The notes: a model not told the origin generated them from the letters alone. 64,000 bases of DNA from Corynebacterium glyciniphilum AJ 3170 (GCF_000626675.1 NZ_CP006842.1:2108001-2172000), one strand, 5' to 3'. Counted from the first letter of the stretch, positions 26,826 to 38,052 are shown. Program-made: numbers and translations.

Positions 26826-27602
26826 ATGGCGAAGGATCCCCGGGAGAAAGAAAACAAGCGGCTCGAGAAGGCCGCCAAGAAGTCACGGCGCAAGCAGACA
26901 CGAGGCCAGATGTGGCAGGCCTTCCAGATGCAGCGCAAGAAGGACAAGAAGCTCATCCCCTACATGCTGCTGGGCTTGCTTGGCCCGGTAGTGATCATGT
27001 TGGCGCTGAGCCTGGTGCTCGGCTGGTGGTGGCTTAACCTCATCGTCGGTATCGCCATCGGCGTAATGGTCGCCTTCTGGATCTTCTCCCGCCGGCTGCA
27101 GGCCGGTGTCTACGATCAGATCGAAGGTGAGGCAGGCGCCGCCGGCTGGGCGTTGCAGAACCTGCGTGACGGTGTCGGCGTCAAGTGGATCACCGAGACC
27201 GCGGTGGCCTCGAACACTCACATGGACGCCGTCCACCGGGTCGTCGGCGTTCCCGGCGTGATTCTCGTCGGTGAAGGCAGCCGGCACCGACTTAAGCCGA
27301 TGATGGCGCAGGAGCGGAAGCGACTCTCCCGCATCCTCGGCAATACGCCCATCTACGACGTGTACATCGGTGAGGGCGACGACGAGGTGCCGATCCGCAA
27401 GCTGCAGAACCACCTGGTCCGTCTCCCCCGCAACATCAAGAAGAACCAGGTCGACGCGCTCAACAGCAAGGTTGAGTCGATTGCCCGTCTGCACTCACGT
27501 GAGTCGATGCTCCCGAAGGGGCCGATGCCACGCAACGCCGCGAACCCGGCCGGCGTCAACCGTCGTGCCCGCCGCGCGGCTCAACGTAACAAGAAGGGCT
27601 GA
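26826..27602 (+). CDS. DUF4191 integral membrane protein
   Basis: 258-aa protein conserved next to lipA in actinobacteria (position of Rv2219). A basic N-terminus (Lys/Arg-rich, residues 1-40) precedes two membrane helices (YMLLGLLGPVVIMLALSLVLG and LNLIVGIAIGVMVAFWIFS); the remaining cytoplasmic domain includes YDQIEGEAGAAGWALQNL and VGVPGVILVGEG. Function unknown. ATG 26826 was chosen over an upstream extension on the basis of the -10 hexamer. The C-terminus is Arg/Lys-rich. Confidence 0.87.
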   Translation: MAKDPREKENKRLEKAAKKSRRKQTRGQMWQAFQMQRKKDKKLIPYMLLGLLGPVVIMLALSLVLGWWWLNLIVGIAIGVMVAFWIFSRRLQAGVYDQIEGEAGAAGWALQNLRDGVGVKWITETAVASNTHMDAVHRVVGVPGVILVGEGSRHRLKPMMAQERKRLSRILGNTPIYDVYIGEGDDEVPIRKLQNHLVRLPRNIKKNQVDALNSKVESIARLHSRESMLPKGPMPRNAANPAGVNRRARRAAQRNKKG

Positions 27603-27617
27603 GTCTGAGGCTAAGAC

Positions 27618-27667
27618 GACCCCGGCGCCCTGATCGAGGAATCTGATTCTGGTCACCGGGGTCTTTC
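27618..27667. terminator. Probable terminator between DUF4191 and RDD genes
   Basis: Arms GACCCCGG (27618-27625) and CCGGGGTC (27656-27663), followed by TTTCT on the plus strand, between convergent genes. The loop is long, so pairing is moderate. Confidence 0.5.
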
Positions 27668-27743
27668 TGCGCGCTCTCGCCCCCTACCCTGCCCGACACA
27701 GCCATGGTGTCTGGCATGACGGCTTTCCTTCTAGCTCCCTGGT

Positions 27744-28292
27744 CTACCGGGTCCGGATCACAGCGGTTCCGGTGGCCCGGTCATGCATCCCGCGACTGTC
27801 GGTGTCCTGGATCAGCGGCGGGAACAAGAACACCGTGAGTACCGTCCGGACCACGGACCGGATGAGACCGACACGTTGATCCGGGTCATCCACCCGGGCG
27901 ACACCGATACCCATCGCCGCGTGACCGGGAGACTGTCCGAACAACCACACGGTGACGATCCTCCAGATCACCCACACCATCAACACCACCGTCGAGGTTC
28001 CCCCTAGAGCACTTGTCGTCTGGGTGATGAAGAAAGCGATGCCGTAACAGATCAGCCAGTCCACCAGCAGGGCAAACACCCGCGGGAACATCGTTGCGAC
28101 TGATCCGGGGCCTGAGGCCGGCAGTCCCAGCAGTTTTCCGGGGTATGAACTCAGGTCATGAGGGTCCTCGTACTGCCCCGGCACCTGTGGGCCTTCCAGC
28201 CAGCTCGGCTGCCTGGCGCGTTCTTCTCGGAGCCCCTTCCGTCGTTGACGGCGGTCGTCCCCGGTGCCACTGTTCTTCTGCCGTTTCGCCAT
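27744..28292 (-). CDS. RDD-family membrane protein
   Basis: 182 aa. After a charged N-terminus the protein enters its first helix at MFPRVFALLVDWLICYGIAF, with the Arg and Asp that name the RDD family, then VLMVWVIWRIVTVWLFGQSPG and a third helix VVRTVLTVFLFPPLI. Corresponds to Rv2219A beside glnA1. RDD proteins are small membrane proteins of mostly unknown function. ATG 28292 has both TACGCT 8 nt upstream and a weak GAGG. Confidence 0.85.
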   Translation of the reverse strand: MAKRQKNSGTGDDRRQRRKGLREERARQPSWLEGPQVPGQYEDPHDLSSYPGKLLGLPASGPGSVATMFPRVFALLVDWLICYGIAFFITQTTSALGGTSTVVLMVWVIWRIVTVWLFGQSPGHAAMGIGVARVDDPDQRVGLIRSVVRTVLTVFLFPPLIQDTDSRGMHDRATGTAVIRTR

Positions 28293-28300
28293 GATCCTCA

Positions 28301-28306
28301 AGCGTA
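28301..28306 (-). promoter_or_regulatory. -10 hexamer TACGCT before the RDD gene
   Basis: Eight nt before ATG 28292. Confidence 0.4.
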
Positions 28307-28520
28307 CCGGCACTGTGACCGCCCCCCAATTTCGTGGCGGACCACCCCGACTGTGCACACCCGGGGCCCACTGCCCGTATCCTAGAGGTCAAGCCCCGAC
28401 CGGGGACTACCGGAATCGACCGTGGCACCGGCGAAAAGGTGGTTCGTATCAGTGACGAGCGACGACGAGCGACACCGCCTGACCAGTTACACGCCGGTAA
28501 CATTGGATTGACACTAGGGC

Positions 28521-28543
28521 AACAACCCCAGAATATGGTTGTT
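28521..28543. promoter_or_regulatory. Inverted repeat in the glnA upstream region
   Basis: AACAACC-N9-GGTTGTT lies 84 nt before the glnA start in a 334-bp gap otherwise without features. It does not resemble the AmtR box; the regulator is unknown. Confidence 0.4.
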
Positions 28544-28626
28544 CACGACGCACCCGGAAGGGTGAATCCCCTCGTGAGACAACGAAACAACGAGTTGGGT
28601 CGAACATGACTGCAAGGAGTCCAGAA

Positions 28627-30063
28627 GTGGCATTTAAGACGGCCGAAGAGGTCACCAAGTACATCGCGGACAACGACATTGAGTTTGTCGATGTCCGATT
28701 CACGGACGTACCCGGCGTGGAGCAGCACTTCACCATTCCCGCCTCCGCCTTCGACGAGGATGCCATCGAGACCGGCCTGGCTTTCGACGGATCGTCGGTG
28801 CGTGGTTTCACCACCATCGACGAGTCGGACATGAACTTGCTGCCCGACCTCGCGACCGCCAAGGTCGATCCCTTCCGCAAGACCAAGACCCTGAACGTGA
28901 AGTTCTTCGTCCACGACCCGTTCACCCGCGAGCCCTTCTCCCGCGATCCCCGCAACGTCGCACGTAAGGCCGAGGAGTACCTCGCGTCCACCGGCATCGC
29001 CGATACGTGCAACTTCGGCCTCGAGGCAGAGTTCTACCTCTTCGACAAGGTCCGTTACTCCGCCGAGCAAAACTCCGCCTTCTACGAGGTCGATTCCAAC
29101 GAGGGCTGGTGGAACCGCGGCAAGGAGACCAACACCGACGGCACCCCCAACACCGGCTACAAAACCCGCGTCAAGGGCGGTTACTTCCCGGTCCCGCCGT
29201 ACGACCAGACGGTGGACGTCCGCGACGAGATGGTGAAGAACCTCGCCGCATCCGGTTACGATCTTGAGCGCTTCCACCACGAGGTCGGTACCGGTGGCCA
29301 GCAGGAGATCAACTACAAGTTCAATACCCTGCTGCATGCTGCCGATGACCTGCAGTCGTTCAAGTACATCATCAAGAACACCGCTGCCGCACACGGTAAG
29401 TCCGCCACGTTCATGCCGAAGCCACTGGCCGGCGACAACGGCTCGGGCATGCACGCGCACCAGTCTCTGTGGAAGGACGGCAAGCCCCTGTTCCACGACG
29501 AGGCAGGTTACGCCGGCCTGTCTGACCTGGCCCGCTACTACATCGGCGGTATCCTCCATCACGCCGGTGCTGTCCTGGCGTTCACCAACCCGACGCTGAA
29601 CTCCTACCACCGTCTGGTCCCGGGTTTCGAGGCACCGATCAACCTCGTCTACTCCCAGCGCAACCGTTCTGCCGCCGTCCGTATCCCGATCACCGGATCG
29701 AACCCGAAGGCCAAGCGCCTCGAGTTCCGCGCACCGGACCCCTCGGGCAACCCCTACTTCGGCATGGCCGCGATGATGCTCGCCGGTCTCGACGGCATCA
29801 AGAACCGCATTGAGCCGCACGCCCCTGTCGACAAGGACCTCTACGAGCTGCCGCCGGAGGAGGCCGCCAGCATCCCGACGGCACCGACCTCCCTAGAGGC
29901 CGCGCTTCACGCGCTGGAGGAGGACAACGACTTCCTCACCGAAGGTGGCGTGTTCACCGACGACCTGCTGGAGACCTACATCTCCTACAAGTACGACAAC
30001 GAGATCTCCCCGGCCCGCCTGCGCCCGACCCCCCATGAGTTCGAGCTCTACTACGACTGCTAG
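28627..30063 (+). CDS. glnA: Glutamine synthetase type I-beta
   Basis: 478-aa dodecameric enzyme forming glutamine from glutamate, ammonia and ATP. Seen are [11 protein letters not shown] near the N-terminus, the metal/ATP blocks [11 protein letters not shown] and [16 protein letters not shown], the ATP signature [21 protein letters not shown], and the adenylylation site [11 protein letters not shown] with its Tyr. The I-beta insert and this Tyr indicate control by GlnE, encoded about 18 kb downstream. GTG 28627 follows AAGGAG with 8-nt spacing; an upstream ATG at 28606 lacks support. Confidence 0.96.
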   Translation: MAFKTAEEVTKYIADNDIEFVDVRFTDVPGVEQHFTIPASAFDEDAIETGLAFDGSSVRGFTTIDESDMNLLPDLATAKVDPFRKTKTLNVKFFVHDPFTREPFSRDPRNVARKAEEYLASTGIADTCNFGLEAEFYLFDKVRYSAEQNSAFYEVDSNEGWWNRGKETNTDGTPNTGYKTRVKGGYFPVPPYDQTVDVRDEMVKNLAASGYDLERFHHEVGTGGQQEINYKFNTLLHAADDLQSFKYIIKNTAAAHGKSATFMPKPLAGDNGSGMHAHQSLWKDGKPLFHDEAGYAGLSDLARYYIGGILHHAGAVLAFTNPTLNSYHRLVPGFEAPINLVYSQRNRSAAVRIPITGSNPKAKRLEFRAPDPSGNPYFGMAAMMLAGLDGIKNRIEPHAPVDKDLYELPPEEAASIPTAPTSLEAALHALEEDNDFLTEGGVFTDDLLETYISYKYDNEISPARLRPTPHEFELYYDC

Positions 30064-30087
30064 TTCTCGTCTCCGGCTCCGCCGACA

Positions 30088-30128
30088 GAAGAACCCCCGC
30101 TTCACCTCCTCGGTGGCGGGGGTTCTTC
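30088..30128. terminator. Bidirectional terminator after glnA
   Basis: Perfect 13-bp arms GAAGAACCCCCGC and GCGGGGGTTCTTC, between the convergent glnA and acyl-CoA dehydrogenase genes. Confidence 0.88.
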
Positions 30129-30140
30129 GTGCGTCGACCC

Positions 30141-31295
30141 TCAGCTGTAGGTGTGTAGTTCGTTGTGCATCAACGCACTCGGGGTCTCGGTGAGAGAGTC
30201 GGACGCGACACCGGCACCCCGCGCCTCAAGCACACCCCCGTAGAGTTGCTGGAAGCCGGTCAGGGCTGCAGCGTAGTGGCTGACAGCGGTCTCATAGGTG
30301 ACCCCGATGCCTCCGTGAAGCTGGACGGACTCCTCAGCCACCACACGCGCCTGACGGGCCAAGAACACATAAGCATCGAGCGACGCCGCCTCCAACTCCT
30401 CCAGGGTCAGCTCCTCCGTCTGCGCCATTGCGGCGGCCCACAGCGCAGTGGACCGGGCAAGCTCGACATCCGCATAAAGCTGTGCGGCACGGTGATTCAG
30501 GACCTGGAAGTTGTTCAGGGTCACCCCGAATTGTTTGCGGACTTTGAGGTAGTCCACCGTCTGGTTCATGGCGGTGCCCATCAGCCCCACAGCGCGACCC
30601 CCCTGCACCACACGTGCGAGTGATACCGCGCGACGCACTGCGCGGTCGGTGTCTTCCGCACTCCCGCCGAGTCGTTCCGCCGAGGCGTCCTGGAAGGACA
30701 CACGCCCCGTAGGCGCCCATTCTGCGTCACGGTGGACCGTCACCTCGACCCCATCCCCCGGGGTGACGAGGTACACGCCGAACGCACCGTCCTCAACGGC
30801 GGTGACGAGGAAGGCATCGATCTCGCCGGGGGCGACAACCGCGCGCTTCTCACCCGTCAGCCGTCCACCGGTGACGGTCGCTGAACGGGGGTCGGCCCAT
30901 CCTGTACTGGGTTCGGCGTGGGCGAGGGTCACCAGACGCTGCCCCGCAGCGAGCGGTGGCAGCCACGTCGACTTCTGATCATCAGACCCGAGGTCCTGGA
31001 GCAACCATGCCGGAACGTAGGCGAGGTCAGTGACCTGCTCGGGGGCCGCGAGCTCGCCGAGGGCCTCCGCTGCCGCATAGGCCTCACCGACGCCCGCGCC
31101 GGCACCGTCGTAGTCTTCGTTGATGACCAGTGCGGTCACTCCGAGATCGGCGGCCTGGCGCCAGAGATCACGTCGGAAGTCCAGGGCCACCTCGGGTGCG
31201 TCTGCACCGGCGGTGGGGTCCCCGTCTGCACCGGCGAAAACGCTCCGGACGGAGTCAGCGAGCATGCGCTGTTCATCTGTCAAGGAAAGGTCCAT
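30141..31295 (-). CDS. Acyl-CoA dehydrogenase, probable partner subunit of a heteromeric FadE
   Basis: 384-aa flavoprotein of the acyl-CoA dehydrogenase superfamily. Recognisable are the N-terminal MDLSLTDEQRMLADSVRSVF, the FAD segment RKQFGVTLNNFQVLNHRAAQ and LHGGIGVTYETAVSHY. The mid-region is poorly conserved (THAEPSTGW-type loop rather than the usual SEPxAGSD), as in the non-catalytic or partner chains of actinobacterial alpha2beta2 dehydrogenases. Start ATG 31295 with AGGAG. It lies 13 nt after the next gene on the same strand; the pair is surely co-transcribed. Substrate unknown. Confidence 0.85.
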   Translation of the reverse strand: MDLSLTDEQRMLADSVRSVFAGADGDPTAGADAPEVALDFRRDLWRQAADLGVTALVINEDYDGAGAGVGEAYAAAEALGELAAPEQVTDLAYVPAWLLQDLGSDDQKSTWLPPLAAGQRLVTLAHAEPSTGWADPRSATVTGGRLTGEKRAVVAPGEIDAFLVTAVEDGAFGVYLVTPGDGVEVTVHRDAEWAPTGRVSFQDASAERLGGSAEDTDRAVRRAVSLARVVQGGRAVGLMGTAMNQTVDYLKVRKQFGVTLNNFQVLNHRAAQLYADVELARSTALWAAAMAQTEELTLEELEAASLDAYVFLARQARVVAEESVQLHGGIGVTYETAVSHYAAALTGFQQLYGGVLEARGAGVASDSLTETPSALMHNELHTYS

Positions 31296-31308
31296 GGTCG
31301 TGGTACTC

Positions 31309-32466
31309 CTAAAGTCCGAGGATGCCCTTGGCGATGACGTTCGCCTGGACCTCATTGGTGCCTCCGTAGATGGAGACCTTACGGTTGTTCAGGTATTCGA
31401 CGACCGGGTCGCCGTAGACGCTGGAATCGTCGACGGTGATCTCTACGGCGTCACTGCCGAGTGCCTCCACCGCCAGTTCGTTGAGTTCCTGGAGAATCCG
31501 GCTCCCCTCGATCTTCAGCATCGAGGACAGAGGGCTCGGCTTTCCATCCACACTGGCGGCTGTGACCCTCAATTGTGTCGACTCGACCGCTTTCAACCGC
31601 AGCTTCACGTCGTAGAGACGGTTGCGGAAGAGTGGGTCATCCAGCACGCGGCGGCCACCGCGGGTACGCTCGGCGGCCATCTCCACCAGGTCAGCGTAGT
31701 GCCGCTGACTGGTGCCGACCTGGGTGATGCCGTTGCGCTCATTGCCCAGCAGGAACTTCGCATAGGTCCAGCCCTTGTTCTCTTCCCCGACGAGGTTCTC
31801 GGTGGGGATTCTGACATCGGTGAAGAAGAATTCGTTGACTTCCACGGAACCGTCGATGAGCCGGATCGGCCGACGTTCGATGCCGGGGGTGTCCAGGTCG
31901 ACCAGTAGGAACGAAATACCCTGCTGTGGCTTGGGCGCGTCCGGATCTGTGCGGGCCAGAAGGAACATCCACTCTCCGTACTGGCCGAGTGTGGTCCAGG
32001 TCTTCTGGCCGTTGACCACATAGTGGTCGCCGTCCCGGACCGCCGTGGTCTTCAACCCCGCGAGGTCCGATCCTGCACCCGGCTCCGAGAATCCCTGCGA
32101 CCACCAGATGTCCAGATTCGCTGTCTTGGCCAGGAAGCGTTCCTTGATGGCGTCGCTTCCGAAGGCTGCGATAACGGGCCCGACCATGCCGGTGTTGAAC
32201 GCCAACGGCTCCGGGATACCGGCCCGTTGGAGCTCGTTGGTGTAGATGTGCCGTTGGATGGGTGTCCAGTCCTGGCCACCATGTTCCACGGGCCAGTGAG
32301 GGACGGCGACACCGTGTTTATTGAGAATACGCTGAGAGTCGATGATGTCGTCGCGTGTGATGTGGCCGGCACGTGTGCGTGCACGGATCTCCGCAGGCAC
32401 CTCAGCAAAAATACTGCGGAGTTTGTCGCGGAAGGCAACATCCTCCTCGGAAAGCTCGAGATTCAC
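31309..32466 (-). CDS. Acyl-CoA dehydrogenase
   Basis: 385-aa FAD enzyme introducing an alpha-beta double bond in acyl-CoAs. It carries the canonical SQGFSEPGAGSDLAGLKTTA, the FAD-binding GQKTWTTLGQYGEWMFLLAR, and the C-terminal YGGTNEVQANVIAKGI. GTG 32466 (MNLELSEEDVAFRDKL) was chosen over an upstream frame: AAGGAG lies about 9 nt before it. The tandem arrangement with a second dehydrogenase suggests a heteromeric enzyme of the kind used for steroid side chains or branched acyl groups, but no other beta-oxidation genes are adjacent. Confidence 0.88.
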   Translation of the reverse strand: MNLELSEEDVAFRDKLRSIFAEVPAEIRARTRAGHITRDDIIDSQRILNKHGVAVPHWPVEHGGQDWTPIQRHIYTNELQRAGIPEPLAFNTGMVGPVIAAFGSDAIKERFLAKTANLDIWWSQGFSEPGAGSDLAGLKTTAVRDGDHYVVNGQKTWTTLGQYGEWMFLLARTDPDAPKPQQGISFLLVDLDTPGIERRPIRLIDGSVEVNEFFFTDVRIPTENLVGEENKGWTYAKFLLGNERNGITQVGTSQRHYADLVEMAAERTRGGRRVLDDPLFRNRLYDVKLRLKAVESTQLRVTAASVDGKPSPLSSMLKIEGSRILQELNELAVEALGSDAVEITVDDSSVYGDPVVEYLNNRKVSIYGGTNEVQANVIAKGILGL

Positions 32467-32665
32467 GGGCACTACTCCTTGACTATGTCTTGAATCACCG
32501 TTCAGCATGGACGTGACTCACATTACTACGTCTCGCGCCTCCGTGGGAGTCGGACCTGTGAGAGGACATCCCGAGGAAATCAGCGGTACAGGAATAGGCG
32601 ACGCTCCCCACCTGTTGTGTCGACCAGACAGTGATCATCACACCAACTCTCACAGGAGGAAGATC

Positions 32666-33328
32666 ATGACGGACGTTCTTATCATCGGAGGGCACGGCAA
32701 GGTGGGTCTTCTCGCCACCCCGAAGCTGGTCGACCACGGTTTCTCGGTGACGTCCCTGATCCGCAACCCGGACCAGGTCACCGAGATCGAGTCTCTGGGC
32801 GCAACCGCACTGCTCAAGGATGTCACGCAGGTGACCGCGAGCGATTGGGACGGTATCCTGGCCGGTTTTGACGTCATCGTCTGGACGGCCGGCAACGGAG
32901 GCCGCGGCGGCCCGGAGGTGACCTATGCGGTCGACCGAGACGCTGCCCTCGCCGTCATCGACTCTCTCGAGAGGCTCCGAGATTCGGGTACCACTCCCCG
33001 CTACCTCAATGTGTCCTACGCCGGGGCACGGGACCACACCGTCCCCGAGACAGACAGCTTCTTCCCGTACGCGGACTCGAAGAAGACCGTGGACGACCGA
33101 CTGGTCGCAACGGAGGGGCTGGACTACGTGATTCTCGGGCCAGCGACGCTTACTGAGGATCCCGCCGAAGGAGTTGCCCCGGTCACCGCCGATCTCGACA
33201 GGTCAGACGCACACACCGCACGTGAACTCGTCGCCGATGTCATCGTCGAGTTCGCTGGCCGGGAGGACCTCCCCGGACAACGCACCGTCGAATTCGTCGA
33301 CGGCACCGCCCCCGTCAGCGAACTCTGA
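32666..33328 (+). CDS. NAD(P)-binding atypical SDR (NAD(P)H-binding/NmrA-like)
   Basis: 220-aa Rossmann-fold protein. The dinucleotide motif is LIIGGHGKVGLLATPKL; VIVWTAGNGGRGGPEVTYAVDRD and the Y-x-x-x-K pair in YADSKKTVDDRL complete the extended/atypical SDR pattern (YwnB/YtfG-like). Such proteins act as quinone or flavin reductases, or as redox sensors. A strong AGGAGGAAGATC precedes the ATG. Divergent from the acyl-CoA dehydrogenases (199-bp gap without other features), so a functional link is possible but unproven. Confidence 0.82.
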   Translation: MTDVLIIGGHGKVGLLATPKLVDHGFSVTSLIRNPDQVTEIESLGATALLKDVTQVTASDWDGILAGFDVIVWTAGNGGRGGPEVTYAVDRDAALAVIDSLERLRDSGTTPRYLNVSYAGARDHTVPETDSFFPYADSKKTVDDRLVATEGLDYVILGPATLTEDPAEGVAPVTADLDRSDAHTARELVADVIVEFAGREDLPGQRTVEFVDGTAPVSEL

Positions 33329-33340
33329 CACGATGGGGAC

Positions 33341-33523
33341 ATGCCCCGCGACGCTGAGCTCACCGCTGCACTGAGCCGTTTTGATGCGCTGCCCGCAGTC
33401 ACGGTCGACGAGCTGGTGGGCCGATGGCGCGGCACCGAGATCCCCACAGGACATCCTCTCGGCGTCGTGGACGTCCGGTACACGTCGCGTCCATACGTTC
33501 TTATACTGCACAGGGAAGATTGA
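33341..33523 (+). pseudogene. Truncated remnant of a GXWXG/DUF4334 protein
   Basis: A 60-codon frame begins MPRDAELTAALSRFDALPA and continues VDELVGRWRGTEIPTGHPL, which matches the N-terminal GXWXG domain of DUF4334 proteins (about 170-190 aa). Just after PTGHPL the similarity stops and the frame ends 20 codons later. A second frame here reads VHTFLYCTGK, resembling the next family block (VHPLLF-x-TG), so a frameshift is likely; the rest is lost under the thiE 3' end, which starts at 33565. It starts 12 nt after the SDR gene and was probably in one operon with it. Confidence 0.5.
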
Positions 33524-33564
33524 ATCGTACCCTCCACCTGTGTCCCGACTCAGGGCTGGCCTGA

Positions 33565-34272
33565 CTAGGTCGGCAGTTGCCTTTTCAGCTCTGACGCGGC
33601 CTCGCGTGGATTCTGCGCCTCGGTAATCGCCCGGACGACCACCGCACGTCGAGCGCCGGCGGAGAGGACGTCCGGCAGGGTGTGCTGGTTTATTCCGCCG
33701 ATCGCGAACCACGGTTTCGCACCGGACGCCACACCTCCCCCGTCACCCACCCTTTCGGCGGTCCGGGTCAGAAGCCCCAGCCCCGTCGCTGCGCGGCCGG
33801 GCTTCGTCGGTGTCTCCCACACCGGTCCCGTGCAGAAGTAGTCCAGGTCGGGGTCACGGACCGCCGCCTCCGCCTGCTCGGACGAGTGGGTCGACAACCC
33901 CAGGACAACGTCCGGTCCCAGCAGCCTACGGGCCTGAGCCACGCTCAGATCGTCCTGGCCGACGTGCAGCACATCGGCCCCCACCAGGGCGGCGATATCC
34001 GCCCTGTCGTTCACCGCGAAGAGGGCGCCGTGCTCAGCGGCGACGTCGGCGAGCACCTCTATCGCGGCCACTTCATCACTGGTGTCGAGCGTCTTGTCGC
34101 GCAACTGGATGATGTCGACTCCCCCGTCATAGGCGGCATGGAGGAAGTCCCGGAGGTCGCCCTGTTCCCGGCGCGCCGGTGTACAGAGATAGAGCGAGGC
34201 GTTCTGCAGGAGTTCTCTGCGTCGTGTCCCTGCCGCGGTACCGGGGGTACCCGTGCACTGATGTAGGTCCAT
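33565..34272 (-). CDS. thiE: Thiamine-phosphate synthase
   Basis: 235-aa TIM-barrel enzyme coupling HMP-pyrophosphate and thiazole phosphate. Motifs: [11 protein letters not shown] (substrate-binding), [46 protein letters not shown] and [11 protein letters not shown]. The ATG at 34272 follows TACCAT by 8 nt, so thiE is probably leaderless, and it is transcribed away from the TPP riboswitch that controls thiO-S-G-F. Thus thiE would escape that riboswitch. Confidence 0.93.
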   Translation of the reverse strand: MDLHQCTGTPGTAAGTRRRELLQNASLYLCTPARREQGDLRDFLHAAYDGGVDIIQLRDKTLDTSDEVAAIEVLADVAAEHGALFAVNDRADIAALVGADVLHVGQDDLSVAQARRLLGPDVVLGLSTHSSEQAEAAVRDPDLDYFCTGPVWETPTKPGRAATGLGLLTRTAERVGDGGGVASGAKPWFAIGGINQHTLPDVLSAGARRAVVVRAITEAQNPREAASELKRQLPT

Positions 34273-34280
34273 ATGGTGTG

Positions 34281-34286
34281 ATGGTA
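34281..34286 (-). promoter_or_regulatory. -10 hexamer TACCAT, leaderless thiE start
   Basis: Eight nt before ATG 34272. Confidence 0.5.
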
Positions 34287-34300
34287 GCCGTTACGCGAAC

Positions 34301-34390
34301 TACGGGAGCCTCCGACGCCGAGGCTGAGAGGACCGGACGCCACCGGTCGACCGTCGACACCTGATGCGGATCATGCCGCCGGAGGAAAGA
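34301..34390 (+). promoter_or_regulatory. TPP riboswitch (THI element) upstream of thiO
   Basis: The conserved cores are present in order: CGGGAGCC, GGCTGAGAGG (34323-34332), ACCTGATGCGGATCATGCC (34359-34377) and the closing GGAGGAAA. The last segment is also the Shine-Dalgarno of thiO (8 nt before ATG 34397), so TPP binding would hide the ribosome site and block translation. No terminator hairpin is seen, pointing to translational control. Confidence 0.93.
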
Positions 34391-34396
34391 ACGCAC

Positions 34397-35557
34397 ATGC
34401 GCGAGACACTTGTCGTCGGCGCCGGGATCGCCGGGCTCAGCGCAGCCTGGTATCTACGGCGCGCCGGCCACACCGTCACCGTCGTCGACCCTGATCCGGG
34501 CAACGGTGCCAGCCACGCTGCCGCCGGCATGATCGCGGCGGTCAGTGAAGTCGTCCACCAGCATGACGCCATCCGGCCGTTGATGCTCGCCTCTGCGGCG
34601 GCATACCCGCAGTTCATCGCCGACCTTGAACAGACCGTCGGACACCCCGTCAGCTACCTGCCGACCGCCACACTGGGCGTGGGCGCCACCCCTGGTGATG
34701 TCGCCGCCTTCCGGAACCTGTCCGACGTCCAACGTGCTGCGGGGATGACCGTGGAGCAGCTGACCGTCCGCCAGGCACGTCGGGTGGAGCCGTCCCTGGC
34801 GCCCGGCATATCAGGTGCATTTCTTGTCGCCGACGACCACCAGGTCAATCCACGTACATTGCTCGGCGCCCTCGCGGAGGCGGTGTACTCCCCGACCGGG
34901 GAAGGTCCGCAGGGGCGGCTCGTCCGGCGGCAGGTGACCGGTGTCCTGCGCGACGGTGATGTGGTCACCGGCGTCCACCTGGCCGACGGCAGGGAGTTGC
35001 AGGGTGATGCCACCGTCTTGTGCCCCGGGATGTCTTTCCCGGATATCGACGGCCTTCCCGAGGCCCAGTGCGTCCGGCTGCGCCCGGTACACGGGGATAT
35101 TCTCCGGGCGCGGGTGAAACCGGGCCGCCCTGGGCTGCTGGAACGTACGGTGCGCGGGCTGGTCGACGGCAGACCCGTCTACCTCGTCCCCCGCGCTGAC
35201 GGGGAGATCGTCATCGGGGCGACGGAACGTGAGGACGGCTTCGACGGAGTTTCCCTGGAAGGCGTCCACCAGCTACTCCGGGATGCTCAGATCCTTGTGC
35301 CGGGTGCGGCAGACCTGGAGCTCACCGAGATTATGGCGCGTGCCCGGCCCGGTACCCCGGACGACCTTCCGTACCTGGGCGGCGTCCCCGGCGTGGATGG
35401 TGTCATCGTCTCCACTGGATACTCCCGTCACGGCGTACTGCTCGCGCCCCTCTGCGCCCGACTCGCCGCCGTACTGGCGTCCGGGAAGACTCCGGAGAAC
35501 CGCGGCCGCCACGATGCCACACTCCTCAGCACCACCTCCCTGGAAAGGACACCATAG
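34397..35557 (+). CDS. thiO: Glycine oxidase
   Basis: 386-aa FAD oxidase making the imine of glycine for thiazole synthesis. The FAD loop is VVGAGIAGLSAAWYLRRAGH, followed by GASHAAAGMIA; the C-terminal FAD/substrate block contains GYSRHGVLLAPL. ATG 34397 is used because any earlier in-frame codon lies inside the riboswitch aptamer. First gene of thiO-thiS-thiG-thiF, all tightly spaced. Confidence 0.94.
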   Translation: MRETLVVGAGIAGLSAAWYLRRAGHTVTVVDPDPGNGASHAAAGMIAAVSEVVHQHDAIRPLMLASAAAYPQFIADLEQTVGHPVSYLPTATLGVGATPGDVAAFRNLSDVQRAAGMTVEQLTVRQARRVEPSLAPGISGAFLVADDHQVNPRTLLGALAEAVYSPTGEGPQGRLVRRQVTGVLRDGDVVTGVHLADGRELQGDATVLCPGMSFPDIDGLPEAQCVRLRPVHGDILRARVKPGRPGLLERTVRGLVDGRPVYLVPRADGEIVIGATEREDGFDGVSLEGVHQLLRDAQILVPGAADLELTEIMARARPGTPDDLPYLGGVPGVDGVIVSTGYSRHGVLLAPLCARLAAVLASGKTPENRGRHDATLLSTTSLERTP

Positions 35558-35559
35558 AC

Positions 35560-37783
<2,224 letters not shown>

Positions 37784-38052
37784 CCGCCCGACTAGCTCCC
37801 GCACCGGAATATTGAGCACCGCGCCCTGCGCACCTACCGACAAAATCGAGAACGACGAGCCGACCGACGCCACGGACATGAACGACCCCAGTGATGCCGC
37901 GGACATCGACGACCCCGCGCTGGCGAAGGATGCGAAAGAGCCCGCCGAAAATGCGGACAACGCGGAGAATGCCGAGCGCCAGCTCAGTGCGCTCAACAGG
38001 GAACGGTCAGAACGAAAACTCGCGATAGAGGATGCCACGGTGTTCTCCTACG
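37784..38052. repeat. Low-complexity intergenic segment with Asp/Ala-type triplet periodicity
   Basis: No gene is convincing here. From about 37855 to 38000 the sequence is made of degenerate GAC/GCC/GAT/GCG-type triplets; the plus frame reads acidic (e.g. DATDMNDPSDAADIDDPALA) and the minus frame Ser/Ala/Phe (e.g. SALSAFSAGSFASFASAGSS). Either could be a small degenerate ORF, but neither has a ribosome site or -10. The segment separates the convergent thiF and MFS genes and shows no clear terminator. Confidence 0.4.
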
